From Acanthornis magna (lineage: Eukaryota; Chordata; Aves; Passeriformes; Acanthizidae), in the NCBI GenBank assembly GCA_036785705.1, contig JAWUZG010000032.1:11302001-11366000 (forward strand): 64,000 bases of DNA. The letters are read 5' to 3'. Position 1 is the stretch's first letter. The number at the start of each line of letters is the position of its first letter. This document shows positions 33,434 to 47,354 of this stretch, in pieces. Below the pieces are notes generated by a model. That model worked only from the letters and a program-made list of their open reading frames with translations, was not told the DNA's origin and did no database searches. The translations under genes were made by a program, and so were the position numbers.

Positions 33434-36400
33434 TGGATCACAATTAGACAGTTCTTGTGTTCTCATTATTTCTACCATCTCTACCTCTTTTCCAACTCCC
33501 AGGTTTGCGCTCCTGCAATGCCTATTGATGAACAAGTCTGATTTGTTCCACTAGTCTAAGAGATCTGCTACCATCTTGAGCCTGTCCTCTTCTGCATTAC
33601 ATTTTATGCTAATCATATACAGCTCATTTCATGCAGAATAACTACTTGTAATTAGTATAAACTTAATCTGAGCTACAACAACCTTGGACAATGGTTAACT
33701 GACTGCTAGAAAGTTGCTGCCACAACTAAAACAAGATAACATCAGCTCAGCCTAAGAAAAGCCCAGGTAAATCCAGAGACCTGTATTGTAAGGCTAGTAC
33801 AAAAGCAGGAGGAAGGACACTGAATTTTGACTTCTTATGAAAAAAATAATTGTTTAAAAAGAATAAGAATTTTTATTCAGCAATTGTTTGAAATTGCAAG
33901 CCAAAATTAATACTTCTACGGTGACAGCACAACCTAATGAAAGGCAGCCACCCACAAAAATTAAATAAGTGCTGCTTCTTTGCATCATCATTGTACAGGA
34001 ACATCTGCTTAGACTGTGTTTCCCCTGAGGAACAAAACTACATGCGCAAAAGCCTCTTTGTGATAGAGTGGATTAGAAGATGGAAAAAAACCCCAGTACT
34101 TTCCCCTTATAAAACCAGAATTTAGCCATTCTGAGATGCCAGGAAAATGGCTCACGAAACCAGAAAACCTTGAAAAGGGTACTAAAGGACTTGAATAGCT
34201 CCAGTGTGTTTGGTATATTGGCAGCAAAATGCCGTTTCCATCAGAATTTCTGCCACAGATCACCATGCTTCTTAAGAAATATGGGTCACTTGAAGCCACA
34301 TGAAAGCAGGTTTGAATTCCAGTGGAGAACTTTAAGCAGCAGAGAACAAATGAAACAACAATAAATTATTATTATCTTATGTGAAATGGCAGGAAGTATG
34401 GGTGAAGGGAACCACTTTCTTCTTTGTTGTAATGACCACAAATCAATTTCCTGGCACTACTCTATGAAGAATCATAATTCCATTCTTCAGAAATGGTTCT
34501 CCTTGTCCACAACCAATTACCACACTCATTCCAAGTGAGATTCATACTCTTTACTGGCGATTCTTTCTGCACCTCACAACAATGAGGCAGGAAGCTCTCG
34601 AAGTTCTGCAGGATACCAGATCCACCTCTGCAACAGATCCATATCTTCCTTTGATGACACAAAGTTACCCAGAAATTACAAGTAGCCTTAAAATAAAAAT
34701 GCTGTGTTAGAGGAAATCATCTTCAGATCTTCAGAAATCTCTTAAGGGAATCAAACTAAGTTTAGCTGCTGAAGCAGCGACCCTCACTAAATCATCCTCA
34801 CTGTTTGTTTCTCATTCCCTCCAGAGCTATTAGCAGCAAAATGAAGGTCTGATTTCAATGCCCCTTTGGGTGCACTAGCATTATTGATCTGAAACCTATA
34901 TGGAGTCTATAGAAAAACAAAGGCAATTGGAACACTGGGATTAGATTTTACGTTTATATTACTATACAGAAGGAAGCTGGTTTCAAATTCAAAACACCTA
35001 CCATATTAAGGATGACACTTCCATACATCGGCTGAAATGGATTTGAATGTCTGGGATATTAAACCAACCATTTCCTAGCAGAAACCCACAGAAGACTGGG
35101 TGGAAAAATAATTTCTGACTGATATTTCTGTACTGATACTGCCATGGGACTACAAAGTGGTAAGCAAAAGGGGTCAAATACCTCCAGGTTTCACTCGCTG
35201 CTGCTGTCTAGGAAAAGAGGTAAAAACTCCAAGGTGGGAGAGCAGAGGAGAAACAGCAGCAGATGGAAAGAAGATGATGTTACCCCACTTATTTTGGTTT
35301 AGTTTGTCTGGTCATTTTTAATTTGGTGCAGAGACTCTGTAAGCAGGACACATGCAATTTTTAATTGGTTATCACACACAAAAAAATAACCTTTCATGAG
35401 CTGTTAGACTAAGCATCCATGTGCTCAGCACCTCCATAAAGCACACAGAAATTTTGCTGGCTAGACAGGAGGGGAAAGCTGGCCTTGCAGATTCTGGGGC
35501 CAAGATCTCAGTCCTGTTGAGTTGCCCTTTTCCTCCAGTCCTGTTGGCACTGGTTATTTTATCAGGCTGACCCAAATCTTCCTAACCAACCACAAGCAGA
35601 GCCTCTTGTTTTTTCCACTAGTATTGTGTACCTTTTCAAGTTGGTATTTCTCCTCTAGTCTTTACCTGGGATCCTGGGCTGACAGAGGAGAAAGTTTGCA
35701 GTAGGACTTACGGAGACACTAAGGAGAGATAAGGGTGTAAGAACAGAATGCATATTGATCCTCAAATATGTCTTTTCAGGTCTACATGGATTCAGTAAGA
35801 ATTTGAAAACATCATGCTCAAAAGCAAATTAAAACAAAAAAAAAAGGTAAATAAAAAAGTTAATCTACAGGTTCTGCCAAGAAGTTGCAATAAGTGCTCA
35901 CATTACACTGAGAGATTAAGTAGCTTGCAACCAAGGTGTACACAATAAGATTTATTTTATTTGTAGCATTTCACAAGTATTACAGACTTACATATTTTGC
36001 ATATCTTCACAATTAAAGATATAAATGGAAAGGTTCCTTGCAATAATCTCACTTTAATGCACTTTAAATATAAGACAGTTTAAAAACATTTGGTACAGCA
36101 GGCAGCAAGTATTAATGTTAATTTATTTAGAAAATTTTGAGTGACCTGATATTGACTTGCATGTGGCCTCACAGACAGCAAGCCTGTTCATCTACATGTT
36201 GAGAATGGTTTGACTGATATATCTCTTCTTCTCAGACTCAAGTAGATGCAGGTTTGAGAGAGTCATGTTCTCGCTTTTATTTTTTTCCTTTTCAAAATCA
36301 TTTACAAGAAGCACCTTAACATATTTAATTTTATTTGTAAGATGTTTATCTGTACATTTACGGTTCCAGGCTGTTATAGGACAGGGATGCCTTATATTTG

Positions 36401-38103
36401 GAGAGCTTTAGGTAGTCATTTGCTGTTATCTGAAGCTCTCTGATATATGACACTCTTTCTAAATAACAGAAGAATGTTGAAGGATGGGTAATCTAGAGAT
36501 TTGTACATGGTTCAAGTTTCTTATGAAAAAGAAGAAGTGAGTGCTTTTTATGTTCTGTGAAACTCTTTCTCTTCCTAAGATTCAAAATGAGTATTTAAAT
36601 TTTTTGTTTATTATCTTTCACATGAGAAAGAAATTATCCTTTATCATGGAAATACTTATCCTACATCAGAAAACACCTAGACTTACTGACTGAAGGACCA
36701 TAGCATCCACGAAACAGTAGTCTTGCTAAGCAGAATTTCCATTCAATTTTATGTTGCCAAATTCAATGAAGCCCACGTACCTGTAGGGAAATTCTGTTCC
36801 TTTGCAGAGCCATAAGTGGCTTTTTCTGTGTCTTATTTAATTGTGCAGTACTTTGAATCCCTTTGAAATCAATAGCTTCCATTTTGGCATTCTGTTATGC
36901 TTACTAGCGTCTATCTTTCTTTATCATCTCATTTACTGAAAAAGGAGAGAGTAGCAATTTCCTCCAGTTCTCCCCAACAGCATTTTGAAATAGAAAAAGA
37001 ATAAGCAGTTCATAAGAAAATTGTTCTCATTCCAGTAGAATCACACGTACATTGCCCGAAAATACTGTGGTCATTGCAATGACTTTAATTAGAGAAAGAT
37101 GTTCTCTAAAAATACCTTTGAACAGTACTTCATTCTTTATTCGCTGAACAAAACAAAATTGTTTCTGAGTCCCAGACCCAAAGAATTAAGTCCATATTAT
37201 TTCTGTTTATAAATCATTAGTCATAATGATTTTCAGCCAGTAAACCTCCTGATGTTAAGGGACAGAAACATGTACACATTAGTCTGCTCCAGATACCACT
37301 GCTCTCTATTGGCTCAACAGCTTCTGACTACTGAATACACTATTTTATCACAAAATTTGAAGTGCTTTATATTGAAAAAATGGATAAAGAGTCACAAATA
37401 TGTAATTTTTCTGATTAGGTTGAATTGTTTCTCAGTATCATTTTCTCAGTAGCTTTTCCTCTCTTCACACCTTGTGAAATAAAACCATGCTTTGTAAATA
37501 TTCTTTAAAGTTACAGAAATATTGATGGCAAGGTTATAAAATTTAAGTCTACTTTCTAGATAAATCCAAGATATTTTGATCAGTGATAATTTAGAGATAT
37601 CACGAATTTCTAATTACAGGGTAATATTTCCGAAGGTTTGTGAGTCCATTGTAATTTCTGCACAGTTTCTAGTTCAACACTGCACAGTACTTTGCTTTAC
37701 TCCTTGAAGCATTATGTTCCTCACTTTCAGTCTTGCTTGCTGTGAGCTTTATTATTCTCTCTAGGGTGGCACTAAGAAAGGTTTGGTCCTGGTAAATTGA
37801 ACAGGCTCTTAAAATCACAACCAAATCCCATATCACCTGCTAAAGTCCTATTTCCCATCTGTTCTGCTTCCTGCTGCTGCTGTTTCCTCTCTTGTAGGAC
37901 ACGACAGGTATTCTTAGCCAAGAAGGCTAAGTTTGAGAAGGCTACATTTGAGAAGTTCACAACCTTGAAGGATGGAAAAACAAGATTCCTCCCTGCCAGC
38001 TTATCACCGCAGCTCTTAACACTTTCATTCTGTGTCAGCATTATCACCCACATTTAGTAATAACTGCTACCCAGATTAGAGTGTGCCTGGCTTTCTTTTG
38101 CTA
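33434..38103. other. Non-coding stretch, no recognised element
   Basis: About 4.7 kb, AT-rich. A duplicated 15-nt unit (AAGGCTAAGTTTGAG, AAGGCTACATTTGAG) lies at 37923-37952. Open frames of 60-96 codons are unrecognised. No transposon identified. Confidence 0.5.
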
Positions 38104-38171
38104 ATTTGCATAATAAATAAAAGCACACCTAAAACTTGTAGGGATCTTTTCGGTTTGTGAGCCATTTGCAT
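38104..38171. promoter_or_regulatory. Pair of octamer motifs ATTTGCAT
   Basis: Two perfect ATTTGCAT octamers (38104-38111 and 38164-38171), the consensus for POU-family factors, 60 bp apart on the same strand. A handful of octamers are expected by chance in AT-rich DNA of this length, so this is a weak call. Confidence 0.2.
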
Positions 38172-38495
38172 TACTGTACTCATTCCGTACAGTAAAAACC
38201 AAATAATATCTAATTTTAATTCTAGGAATCTGAAATACACTATTAAATCTCAGTTAAGGAGGACTGTAAATAGACAACTGTTCTTTCATATGGATGGTAG
38301 GTAATGTGGCTCCTACCCAGAGAGTGCATCCAAGTACTACCAAGGAGTACTACCAACCAGTGAGAGGAACAGTCTGGGACTTAGAGTGCCTCTATTCAAA
38401 TTCCTGTGGCCAGTATGTCTCAGGATGTTTATTTTTATTGGAAGTATGATATTACTTGTCTTTTCCACATCCACTGCAGTCCCTGGATAATCAAT

Positions 38496-38768
38496 ATAGA
38501 ATCATAGAACAGCTTAGGTAGGAAAGGACCTTAAAGGTCATCTCATTCCAACACACTTGCCATGGTCAGGGACCCCTTCCACTAGATCAGGTTGCTTGGG
38601 GTTCCATCCAACCTGGCCTTAAACACTTGTAGGAATGGGATATCCACAGCTTCCCTGGGTCACCTGCTCAGTGTATCAAGGCCCTCAAAGTAAAGAATTT
38701 CTTCCTAATATCTAATCTCAATTTACTATCCCTCAGTTTGAAGCCATTCCTATCATTATGAGTATAGA
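38496..38768 (-). mobile_element. CR1 LINE 3' end (antisense)
   Basis: Starts with ATAGAATCATAGAACAGC, the complement of the CR1 terminal repeat, then GGACCTTAAAGGTCATCTC, CATCCAACCTGGCCTTAAAC, AAAGTAAAGAATTTCTTCC and CAGTTTGAAGCCATTCC. About 270 bp of the 3' UTR and ORF2 end, 5'-truncated. It appears less diverged than the copy at 11235. Confidence 0.92.
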
Positions 38769-40529
38769 AAGTGTAAAGGTGTTTAGAATAACTTAAGCAG
38801 AATTTATTATATGCTATTATATTCTGTTAGTACTTTGTAGTCAAGTTTTATAGCTAAAATAATTTCTTCGTCTCTGATTCCAAGTATGGTAGCTGAAAAT
38901 TGCATATTTCTCATATAAATCACTTCTGTCACCCGTGACGTCTGTTGAATCTGTGTATTTAAATAGCTCAAATAGGGAAAACCAGAAATGTTTTGACATT
39001 TTAGTTTTTTTGAATGCGCTTTGGTATTAACTAGTAGCAGAAAGCTTCCTGTGTTAGGCAATAAAACAAAGAATTTTTTTCCATAAGCGGAATGTCATGT
39101 ATTATCAAACTGAGTCCTTTCTGTTTCTAATAGTTTTCCCATGTGTTTATTTAAAGGGCCTTACTGAATCACAGCTTGAATATTTTGATCCCAATTTATT
39201 TTGGGCCTTTTATTAGATTTGGGTGAGCCGTCAATTTGTATAATTTTTATTTATTACTATGCTGCTCCAGTGGTATGTATGTGGAAGAGAATGTTAAATT
39301 TTTTAATTGTTTAGATGACATTTACTAGAATATTCATCACAATTTAGTTAATATAGAAGCTGTCTTATGATATTTTGCTAATGAAAACATGGAATAAATC
39401 TCTCAGAAACAAAACTTTGACATTTTTTTTTATTCTTTGTTTATGTTCTATAATTTATCTCTGTAATTTAACATTCAGATGTCTTCATATATTATGGAAT
39501 AGCTGCATTTAAATATATACCCAAGTTACATTTTACACAAATACAGCTTAAGACATACCATTTAAACCCTGTACACTTTAGGAATGGATCACTTGTTCTC
39601 CATGTAAACAGTGTTATACAACAGGCTCAGGACTTATGTCCCAGACTTTGACGTTTTATAATGGAGACATTTTTTTCAAAATGCTGTGGGATCTATGTGA
39701 TTTCTAAATCCTTAGAAATCTTCATCTCAAACCAGAAAACTTCATTTTTTTAATACAATTAAGACCTCTTAATTGTATAAAAATCACATTAATCACATTT
39801 AGTCCTTGTTGACCACTACAGTATCGCTCCAAGTCCATAACATATTTGGAAGGGTTATCACCTCGTTTGGGAACAGTGCGGACCCACATTTTGGAGACTG
39901 TTCCCTTGACAGCTTATATATATATTTTGCACATAGTTTTAGTAGGTCCTTGGATAAAAATGGAGAAAACCTTCAGAAAATACACAAACTGTTACACATC
40001 GTCACCAAAGCTGGTAGGGATCCTTGAAAAACTGCTATATCTAAATGATTTTTCAAACTTAATAAAATTAAAATAAACTGGAAATGGGAGAGAAATTAAA
40101 AGACAAGAAGTCTTACATATTTAGACAGAACAACATAGATACTGTAATTCTCTGTCCTACTTAAAGGAATTACATGTCTCAGCTGTATTCTATCTTGTGA
40201 ATTATCTCCAAAGGTCACCACTCTTTTTCAGTTTATTTGAAATATTATTTACTAGGGTCCCTTCTCCCTTTGTTTCAGATACAAGTATTCAGCTTGTCAG
40301 GAAAAACATGAATAAGTATCAGACAGAATATTCATGAAAACTAATGTCTTTTCCAGCTTCTTTAGGCAAAAGGAGAATAAGGAAGAGACAAAAATACAGA
40401 GAGGCAGATTCTCCTTTGGAGAATGACTCAAAGGAGGACTTTTATTTAGATCTGTGTTTAAAAATGGCCATTGTGAATAAACTTTTATATGTCCCTACAA
40501 CTTGTGAAATAACATTGACAAAATTTAAG
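38769..40529. other. Non-coding stretch with one long palindrome
   Basis: AT-rich; contains the 26-nt palindrome at 39753-39778. Open frames at 38807-39061 and 39806-40076 are not recognised. Confidence 0.5.
39753..39778. repeat. 26-nt palindrome with perfect 12-bp arms
   Basis: Arms ATACAATTAAGA (39753-39764) and TCTTAATTGTAT (39767-39778) around CC. Perfect arms of this length with a 2-nt centre favour hairpin or cruciform extrusion. Confidence 0.85.
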
Positions 40530-40587
40530 GTACCTTCAGATGAACTTTAAAGGCCCCTTCTATTCCAAGCCATTCAATGGTTCTATT
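40530..40587 (+). mobile_element. CR1 LINE tail, old relic (sense)
   Basis: GATGAACTTTAAAGGCCCC, TTCTATTCCAAGCCATTC and AATGGTTCTATT parallel the CR1 tail (GATGATCTTTAAAGGTCCC, TTCCAACCCAAACCATTC, TATGATTCTATG). Under 60 bp remain. Confidence 0.65.
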
Positions 40588-43500
40588 AAAAAATTAAAAC
40601 ATCCACTCTAAAAGAAAGGAACCAAATACTAGACCAAAGAGGCATATTGAACTATGTACTTAATCATAATGCAATTATGGATGTAGGAAATAAATGAAAC
40701 ATGTACAATGAAATAATTTCTTGTAAAATGACAATTTAATTTTGACTGTGATTCCCCCTTTAAATAAATCAGGCCTAATCATCCTTTGCAGGATTCATCA
40801 GCTCTGAAACTTCAGTCAGATTGATATACTGTATTAGCCAAAGACACTCAAGTTTTCTGTAAACCCCAGGGATTCATAGAACTAAATCCCTACTTTTTTT
40901 CAATTTACAGCAGTACATCTGCTTTCTGCTATGTGACATAGTTTGTTCTAATAGTGACAATAATTAATCCAATATGTTTAGAGAGGAATTGAATTCCCCC
41001 ATTAACATGAAAACTAAGAAATATTTTTTTGGATAGTTAAATTTTTGCAAAGAGGTAAATTTATGAAATTCAACAGATAAACCTGCAAAAAGAAAGAACT
41101 TACTGGATTAGCTGATAGTGTGTAGTTCAATAATCATGATGAGATCTTTTATTTTAGTATCCTTAGCTCATGAGAGGATTACATGTCTTCATTTTCCTTT
41201 CTTCTAATTTCCCACTAGCAAGAAACATGGCTAATATTCCCGCTGGTAGTCATGTTACATTGTAAAAGTGCTAACTGGTGATTGTAGGATAAAAATAAGT
41301 CTTCAGTCATTTACCTTTACTTCTCACTGTCTTTCATCTACTTTCTTTGGCAGTTATACAACTCAGACTTGTACTTGATGAAGTCACTTCTCCATACCAG
41401 TAATCTAGTTAGTAGAAGCATAACTGGACAGATAATGCTCATTAGATACTAAAGCTGACTCTCCATTCCCTTTGTTGATTTTTGAGGATACATATTTGAC
41501 CCTTCCCAATGTTTTTAAGATGAGTCCTGTTTCAGGCTTGTGACATTTCCCGTTTTACTGGGAGGATTATGTACCCATAATGAAGCACCTTTGCTCAGCA
41601 ATTAGACTAATGGAACCTCTCTGGACACCTGAAGACAAAAAACAAAAAAGGTGCTATACATAAGAAAACAGTTGGCCAAACCCAGTGTAGACAGATATGT
41701 CATCAGGGAATAAAATATTAAAAATAATCATTGTATATTTTCCTCTTTTTCAAGATAATTCATAATACATTTTTAAAAAGATATTTTACACAATGCTTCA
41801 TAGTGGTGCTGTGCTCAGGTCAGCCCAATTTCTCTTGCATGCAGTTGTTTGATAATCATCTGCTACAAATGCTTCACAGCATATGGTATTCCCAAAAACG
41901 TTGTTTCAGATCCAATAAAGAATGCCACTTGCTGTTCTTGAAATGCCATTCCAGACAAAGCAACTCCAACTCAGCAGTTCATAAGGCATCAAAGACTGAT
42001 TATTTGCAAAAAATCCCTAGGAGTTAGTATTTATTAGTTAGTATCCTTGCCTTCAATCCTTGCTAAAGTTGGACTAGTATTATCCCATTTTGCAAAAGGA
42101 CGGTACTGAAATGATTTTGAGGGCAATGTATCTTCCCTTACTAGGAATGTCAGTGGATCCCAGGACTAGTGCTGGGATCAGTGACTTTAATTCCTGTTCT
42201 GATACCTCTGTGATTCTTCACCAATCAAATACTTTTTTGACTGGAGGGACAATGGGCACCCATTCTAATTTTGTATTTCAAATGTGAGAAGTTTGTCCTT
42301 TTTTCCCATGTACAGAAGATTGCACAGATTCCTGCTCTATTTAGAGAAAGGACTAACATCTGTTTTTATTGTGAAGTCTGGTGACTACCAAATGCTGACC
42401 TAAGCTCCACTATTTCCACAAGGCATTCCTTTCCAGTAAGCATCCTCAGCTTTGTGGCACTTATTTCTTCAGGAAAGTGGATTTTCACACTGGCTTTCTT
42501 CAGCAATCTATTTTTTGACAATGATGGAGGCAGTTTGAAAGCTTGAACAGATTTTTCCTTGTTTATCTTATGTTTAAGTAAACTTGGTTTAAAAACCACA
42601 ACCCAGTCAGATCATTACCCTCCAGTGACTTGTAGACCCTATGAAGCAGCTATTTTTATATTAGTCAGAAACACAAACTGCTGTTTTGTTTAATGTATGC
42701 TATTTTTCAAACAATGTTTCACATTAGAAAATTCTGCCTACTCAACAAGCAGAGGAAGGGAGGTGGGGGGTTTTCATAAGCCACCTAGAGCATCAGGATG
42801 CCAAGTTTCCATTAATTTTAATGGAAATCAGCACCCTCACCCTTCAGGCATGTTTGAACATTTTCTCTTTACAACACACACTGCAGAAAGCTTGTGGGTT
42901 ATTTTTTCTTTAATTGCAATAATTTTGTTATTTCTCACTTTACTGATGTCACTTAGAAAGTGAAAAATGTCTTTGTTCAGACTGCAAAGATGAAATTGCA
43001 TGAAGAAGCATATTTATCAGAAATTATTGTGAACATAAGCTTTTGAAAAAATATGGATGTTTCCTAGACACACTTTCCTTGCTTTGGAAGTGCCTTTTGT
43101 CTTAAAACAGAAGACGACAGATGTGTGAAAGCATTCCGGGCTACCCCCACTGTCCTCTCATCTACATGTTTCCACATGGTCTATGAACACAGTACTCTTC
43201 ACAATGGAAGAGTTTGATTTAGAGCAGGATCCACTGCTATCCCAGATCCCACACTCGTATCTCATCTTTTTGCTTTTCAGTATTTGACTTTTTTCACTGA
43301 CAAAAAAATTCTTCCCTGAGCAAGTTTAACTGATTGAAGTTATTATTGAATATTATTGCACTTATTATTGCACTAAAAATCTTTGTTTATGATTAATCAA
43401 GTTTCTTTAGACATATAAAAATGTCACAGCTATTCATATCACTTTGATGCATTTTCTTAGAATCTCCTGCATGGCTCATAAAGAAAGGAAGAAGGATATT

Positions 43501-46500
43501 AGGGACAGTAAAACTTGCTCAGCCCACACAGAGACATAGACATGCCCGTGATAAACATGCATTGCAATGGGCTTGTTCCTTCCTTCATTCTTTTGCAGAG
43601 GACTAGGTGTTCTCTGGATGGAAAATGAAGTGTGGAATGGACTTTCGACCAACCAAAATGGACCTTTACTCATCTACAGATTTAAGGGCAGCTGCTCTGG
43701 CTTTGTTCTCTTTTAGTTAAGCATGTCAGATCTTTCAAAGGCTGAAGCAAAAGCTTGGAAAGCTGCCAGTAAAATGAACTTTTCTCAAGGTGATACTGCT
43801 GGCCTGACTTACTCAACTCGGAGCTCTTCTTCACCTCTTGGTCTGATTTCAAAATTGCACCTTGCTGGACCAAATTTAGTGTTTCCTGTCACTGTATTCC
43901 CACAGTTCAATAAACAGTTTGGATAAATATTGGAACTCTGGGTTTCATACCATAAATGGTTCTTAGTTCATTACCCATAATTACACAACATATTGTTCTG
44001 CTGAGTCAGTATACTTAGGGGAAACATTTGAACATCTCTTTCAAGACGATACATGCAAGATGGGAACAGTTTCTCCTCTCAGATTTAAGAGAGGAAGTGA
44101 CTCCATTAGCCAGAACCCTGTGCAACAGAAACATTGCACTGCTGGCCATTTGGTTATCAGTCTTGTTTCTGTTAAAACTCTTGGCTACCCCTAGGATCTT
44201 AGAAATAAAGCTGGATATATTATTTTGATACAGTGAAAGCTTCTATCAAACATTCAATTATACCACGGCCATGTTACTTCTTATTACCTCGCCCACGATC
44301 CCATACAAGGTCATCCTGACACTCATATGCTTTGGACATACAAATGTCTTACACTGTCTTTAACCTTTTTTACCATGTGTCACTGGCCATTGTGTTAATT
44401 CTCCGCTGGCATGTGCAGCTCTCATCAAATACGTTTAGGTAGAGACTGCAACAAACCAGGAGACCAGTGTTTGGGTGAAGCTGTCTGCACAGTATTTCCA
44501 ATGTACTCGCAACAATTGCAGCTCAAGTCAAAAGGATGTAGGGTTGGGCTCAGATTCCAGTTAAAAATGGAAAGTCAATGGAATGAGTCCCTTTGGCCTG
44601 AAAGTGAACTTTCAATCAAGCCTATTAGCCACAAAATAAAACATTCCTTTTGTACAGGCACAACAAGGACTTACAGGTTGCTTGGCTGGTTTGTTTCTTA
44701 TGTCTCATATTTCTTATGTTCACTCTTCAAAAAGTTTTCTCATATTGCAGGCATGAAAGCGTTGCTTCAAAACATTTCTACTACTGAAAATGTATCCTTC
44801 CATAGAAAGATTACATGATATGGGGCCACGTTGCTTGTTTTGAGAAGATCTGTAAGGCATACTGCCTAAGAACATTGAGTATCTGCAAGAGACACCAATG
44901 TGCAGATCTTCCAGTCGCCATCCTTCTTTGTTCAGAGTTATTTCCTTCTAACTATACAAGCCCAAATATTGACTATTCTTATCAAACTATGAGAATTAGA
45001 CCTGCAAAAAATGGAGAGGAAAACTTGTTTTCCTGCAGATGCTGATTCACACCTTTCACTTGCAATTCAGAAGGGAAATAAACTGCTCAGTGTTTATATT
45101 CTTTTTTTTGCTTGCTCAGACCATGCACTCCCTCCACTTGTATCAAAATGATTAAAATCCTTCAAATAGCCCTCTGACTGTCCCTGACCACCACTTCAAG
45201 CCAGAATAAGTGCTATCCACTGTGTTACTAACAACCACTTCAGAAAAAATTCAATAATTCAATGACTTTGAAACTGAACAAAAAAACCGCCAGCTAACTG
45301 CAGAATTAAAAAGAAATAAAAAATTGAAAAGTCACAGTATCTGAATGCATCCATGCTCCTGGGTCCTGCAAGATTCACATGGTATCCTTTGCATTGATGA
45401 CATTGTATGTAATGTCTCTTTATCATCAAACCTATGAGAAGTGCATGAGCAGTAGGGATTAGGATACCTTCTTTAGTAGAAAATAAAATAATAAATTGAA
45501 ACTGATTTGCGGCAGGCTGCAAGACAATGACGCAGATGGGTTAAAAGTTGTGGAGACAGAAATAAACTGATGAGAAAGAACAAATTAAGATCCTTGCAAA
45601 TAATTTCCTTGATCAAAATGATAACAAACTTGCTTTCAATACGACCTTTCTCTCCTCTCCCCACACAGAAACTTCATTGTTCTTTTTCTCTCCAGAGCAT
45701 AATTCTCCTGGAGAAGTCTAAACTCAGCAAATGAGAATGTTCCCTGACCGCCAGGCGTGGGCGAACACTTGAGCAGTGCCCTGGATGGATGCATTTCAGG
45801 GAGCAGTGTGGGCGTAGAGCATCCACCCTGTACGTGCCAGATTCTGCTAGAAAGAAACAGGTTTGTAGCAAGGGGCCTCTGATGCACTTCTAGAAGTCTG
45901 CCAGGTGGGATAAGAAGGAACTGCAGGCCACAATGAATTTTGCCCAGATAAGAGAATAAGACTAAAATTAAAGCAGGAATCCTTATAATGAGTTACTATA
46001 TTCTCAAGGGCAAGATATTATGTTGAGTAATTAATTGGTTGAGTAATTCCTCATTTTATTGTTTGTTGACTGCTTTTAAGTCCTCTAGTGAAAGCGCTGA
46101 ACCAAAGGACAACAAATTGTGAGAAATTAAAATGCAAAGAGATTGTGGCCTAGGAACACTTACTGAATGAGAGGGGCAGATCTGATTGGTCATTGTCACA
46201 GCTTCACTGAATTTCATGGAGGTATCCCAGCATTAAATGAAGAGTTGCTCAAACAATTCATTAAATGAATGAAAAAACATCTAATAGTTACTGATATTAA
46301 GTAATCTTATAGAAAAGTGTAAATCCAGTACAATGGTGACTGCTGATAAAATTAATAAGAGTGAGTATTTTAAAGTGTCTGATTTATTAACGTAATGATG
46401 ACAACTGTTACCCTCTAAGGAAAGTAAGACTGGTGAGACAAAATATGCTGAATCAAAATTAATATCTTGAGTAAAAGGTAGTACTGTCTCTCTGTAGCAT

Positions 46501-47354
46501 AAGCAGGCTGAAAGTGCATGTGAAATTAAAGTGAAGATATTGCACGTTAGAATGACAGAAGACTGACGCAAAGGCATATGCAGAGGTTTGAAATATGCAC
46601 AGAAATTTTTATTTATTCCCCATTCTACATGAACACAATGAGAAAAACACACAAGTAAACGAAAAATGCATTAAACACCTCAATATACTTTTGCTTGCTT
46701 TTACAACTGCCTCAAATACTGTTCTTCAAGCTGTTTTCAACCAGATCTAAGTCAATTTGAATTGAAAATTAAATGTAACAAGATATAGAAATGTTTCTAC
46801 AAATCTTTAACCTCAGACACAGGCAAATATTAGGAGTTTATTCTCCTAATTCAAAATTCAGTTTTTAAACTATGACGTGCCATCAGGTCTGTGACTTCTT
46901 TGTATTTTGTTCATTTCTTGGGGTTTTGGCTTTCTGGAAGTTAAAAAGAGGTGGTGCTTCTGAAAATTTTGTTTTCCTTGTTCAAGACATTTCTCAGAAG
47001 ACATCTCTTCAGTGCAATCCCTGGCTTGCACGCTGTCTTCCCTCTCAAAAGATAACGCAGCAGGCCCTACACTCCTTCCATGTCTGGCCAGGGACTAAAA
47101 CAAAAGATAGCTTCTCTGAAACAAATGCTTTCTTCTTAATGCCTTCTAATACATCAGCATCCCCAAAACCTTTTCTTCTCTTGCAAATTAGGACAGGCTC
47201 CATTCAAAATTGCTGTCCTTCACTGGACAGCAAGATACTTACAGACGCAGTTTCCACTTCTGCTAGCATCTTCCTCTCAAATGTTAGTTCACACAGCTAA
47301 GAATATTTTTTTCTTCTTATCTCAACATTCTGAACTGTATCAAAAAGTTGTTGG
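40588..47354. other. Non-coding stretch, no recognised element
   Basis: About 6.8 kb of AT-rich sequence. It includes the small repeat TTATTATTGAATATTATTG at 43340-43374, a palindrome at 42806-42827 and a CpG-retaining block at about 45745-45835. The longest frames (44411-44818, 46872-47300, both plus) are about 140 codons or less, Cys/Phe/Ser-rich and unrecognised. A minus-strand Lys-rich frame (42366-42599) is also unrecognised. Confidence 0.5.
42806..42827. repeat. 22-nt palindrome
   Basis: Arms TTTCCATTAA and TTAATGGAAA (perfect 10 bp) around TT. Similar in form to the palindrome at 24215-24238 and to the CCATTGA...TCAATGG motif of old amniote repeats. Confidence 0.75.

Noticed and set aside
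32972..33535. 187-codon minus-strand frame, longest in the window
   Set aside because: It lies antisense to a sense CR1 ORF2 fragment; the GC-richer LINE sequence has few stops on the opposite strand. Its translation matches no family.
42366..42599. Lys-rich minus-strand frame of 77 codons
   Set aside because: Purine-rich strand gives protein-like Lys/Glu composition; no acceptor found at its start and no homology recognised.
46872..47300. 142-codon plus-strand frame upstream of a CR1
   Set aside because: Cys/Phe/Ser-rich, no domain, no splice context; chance frame.
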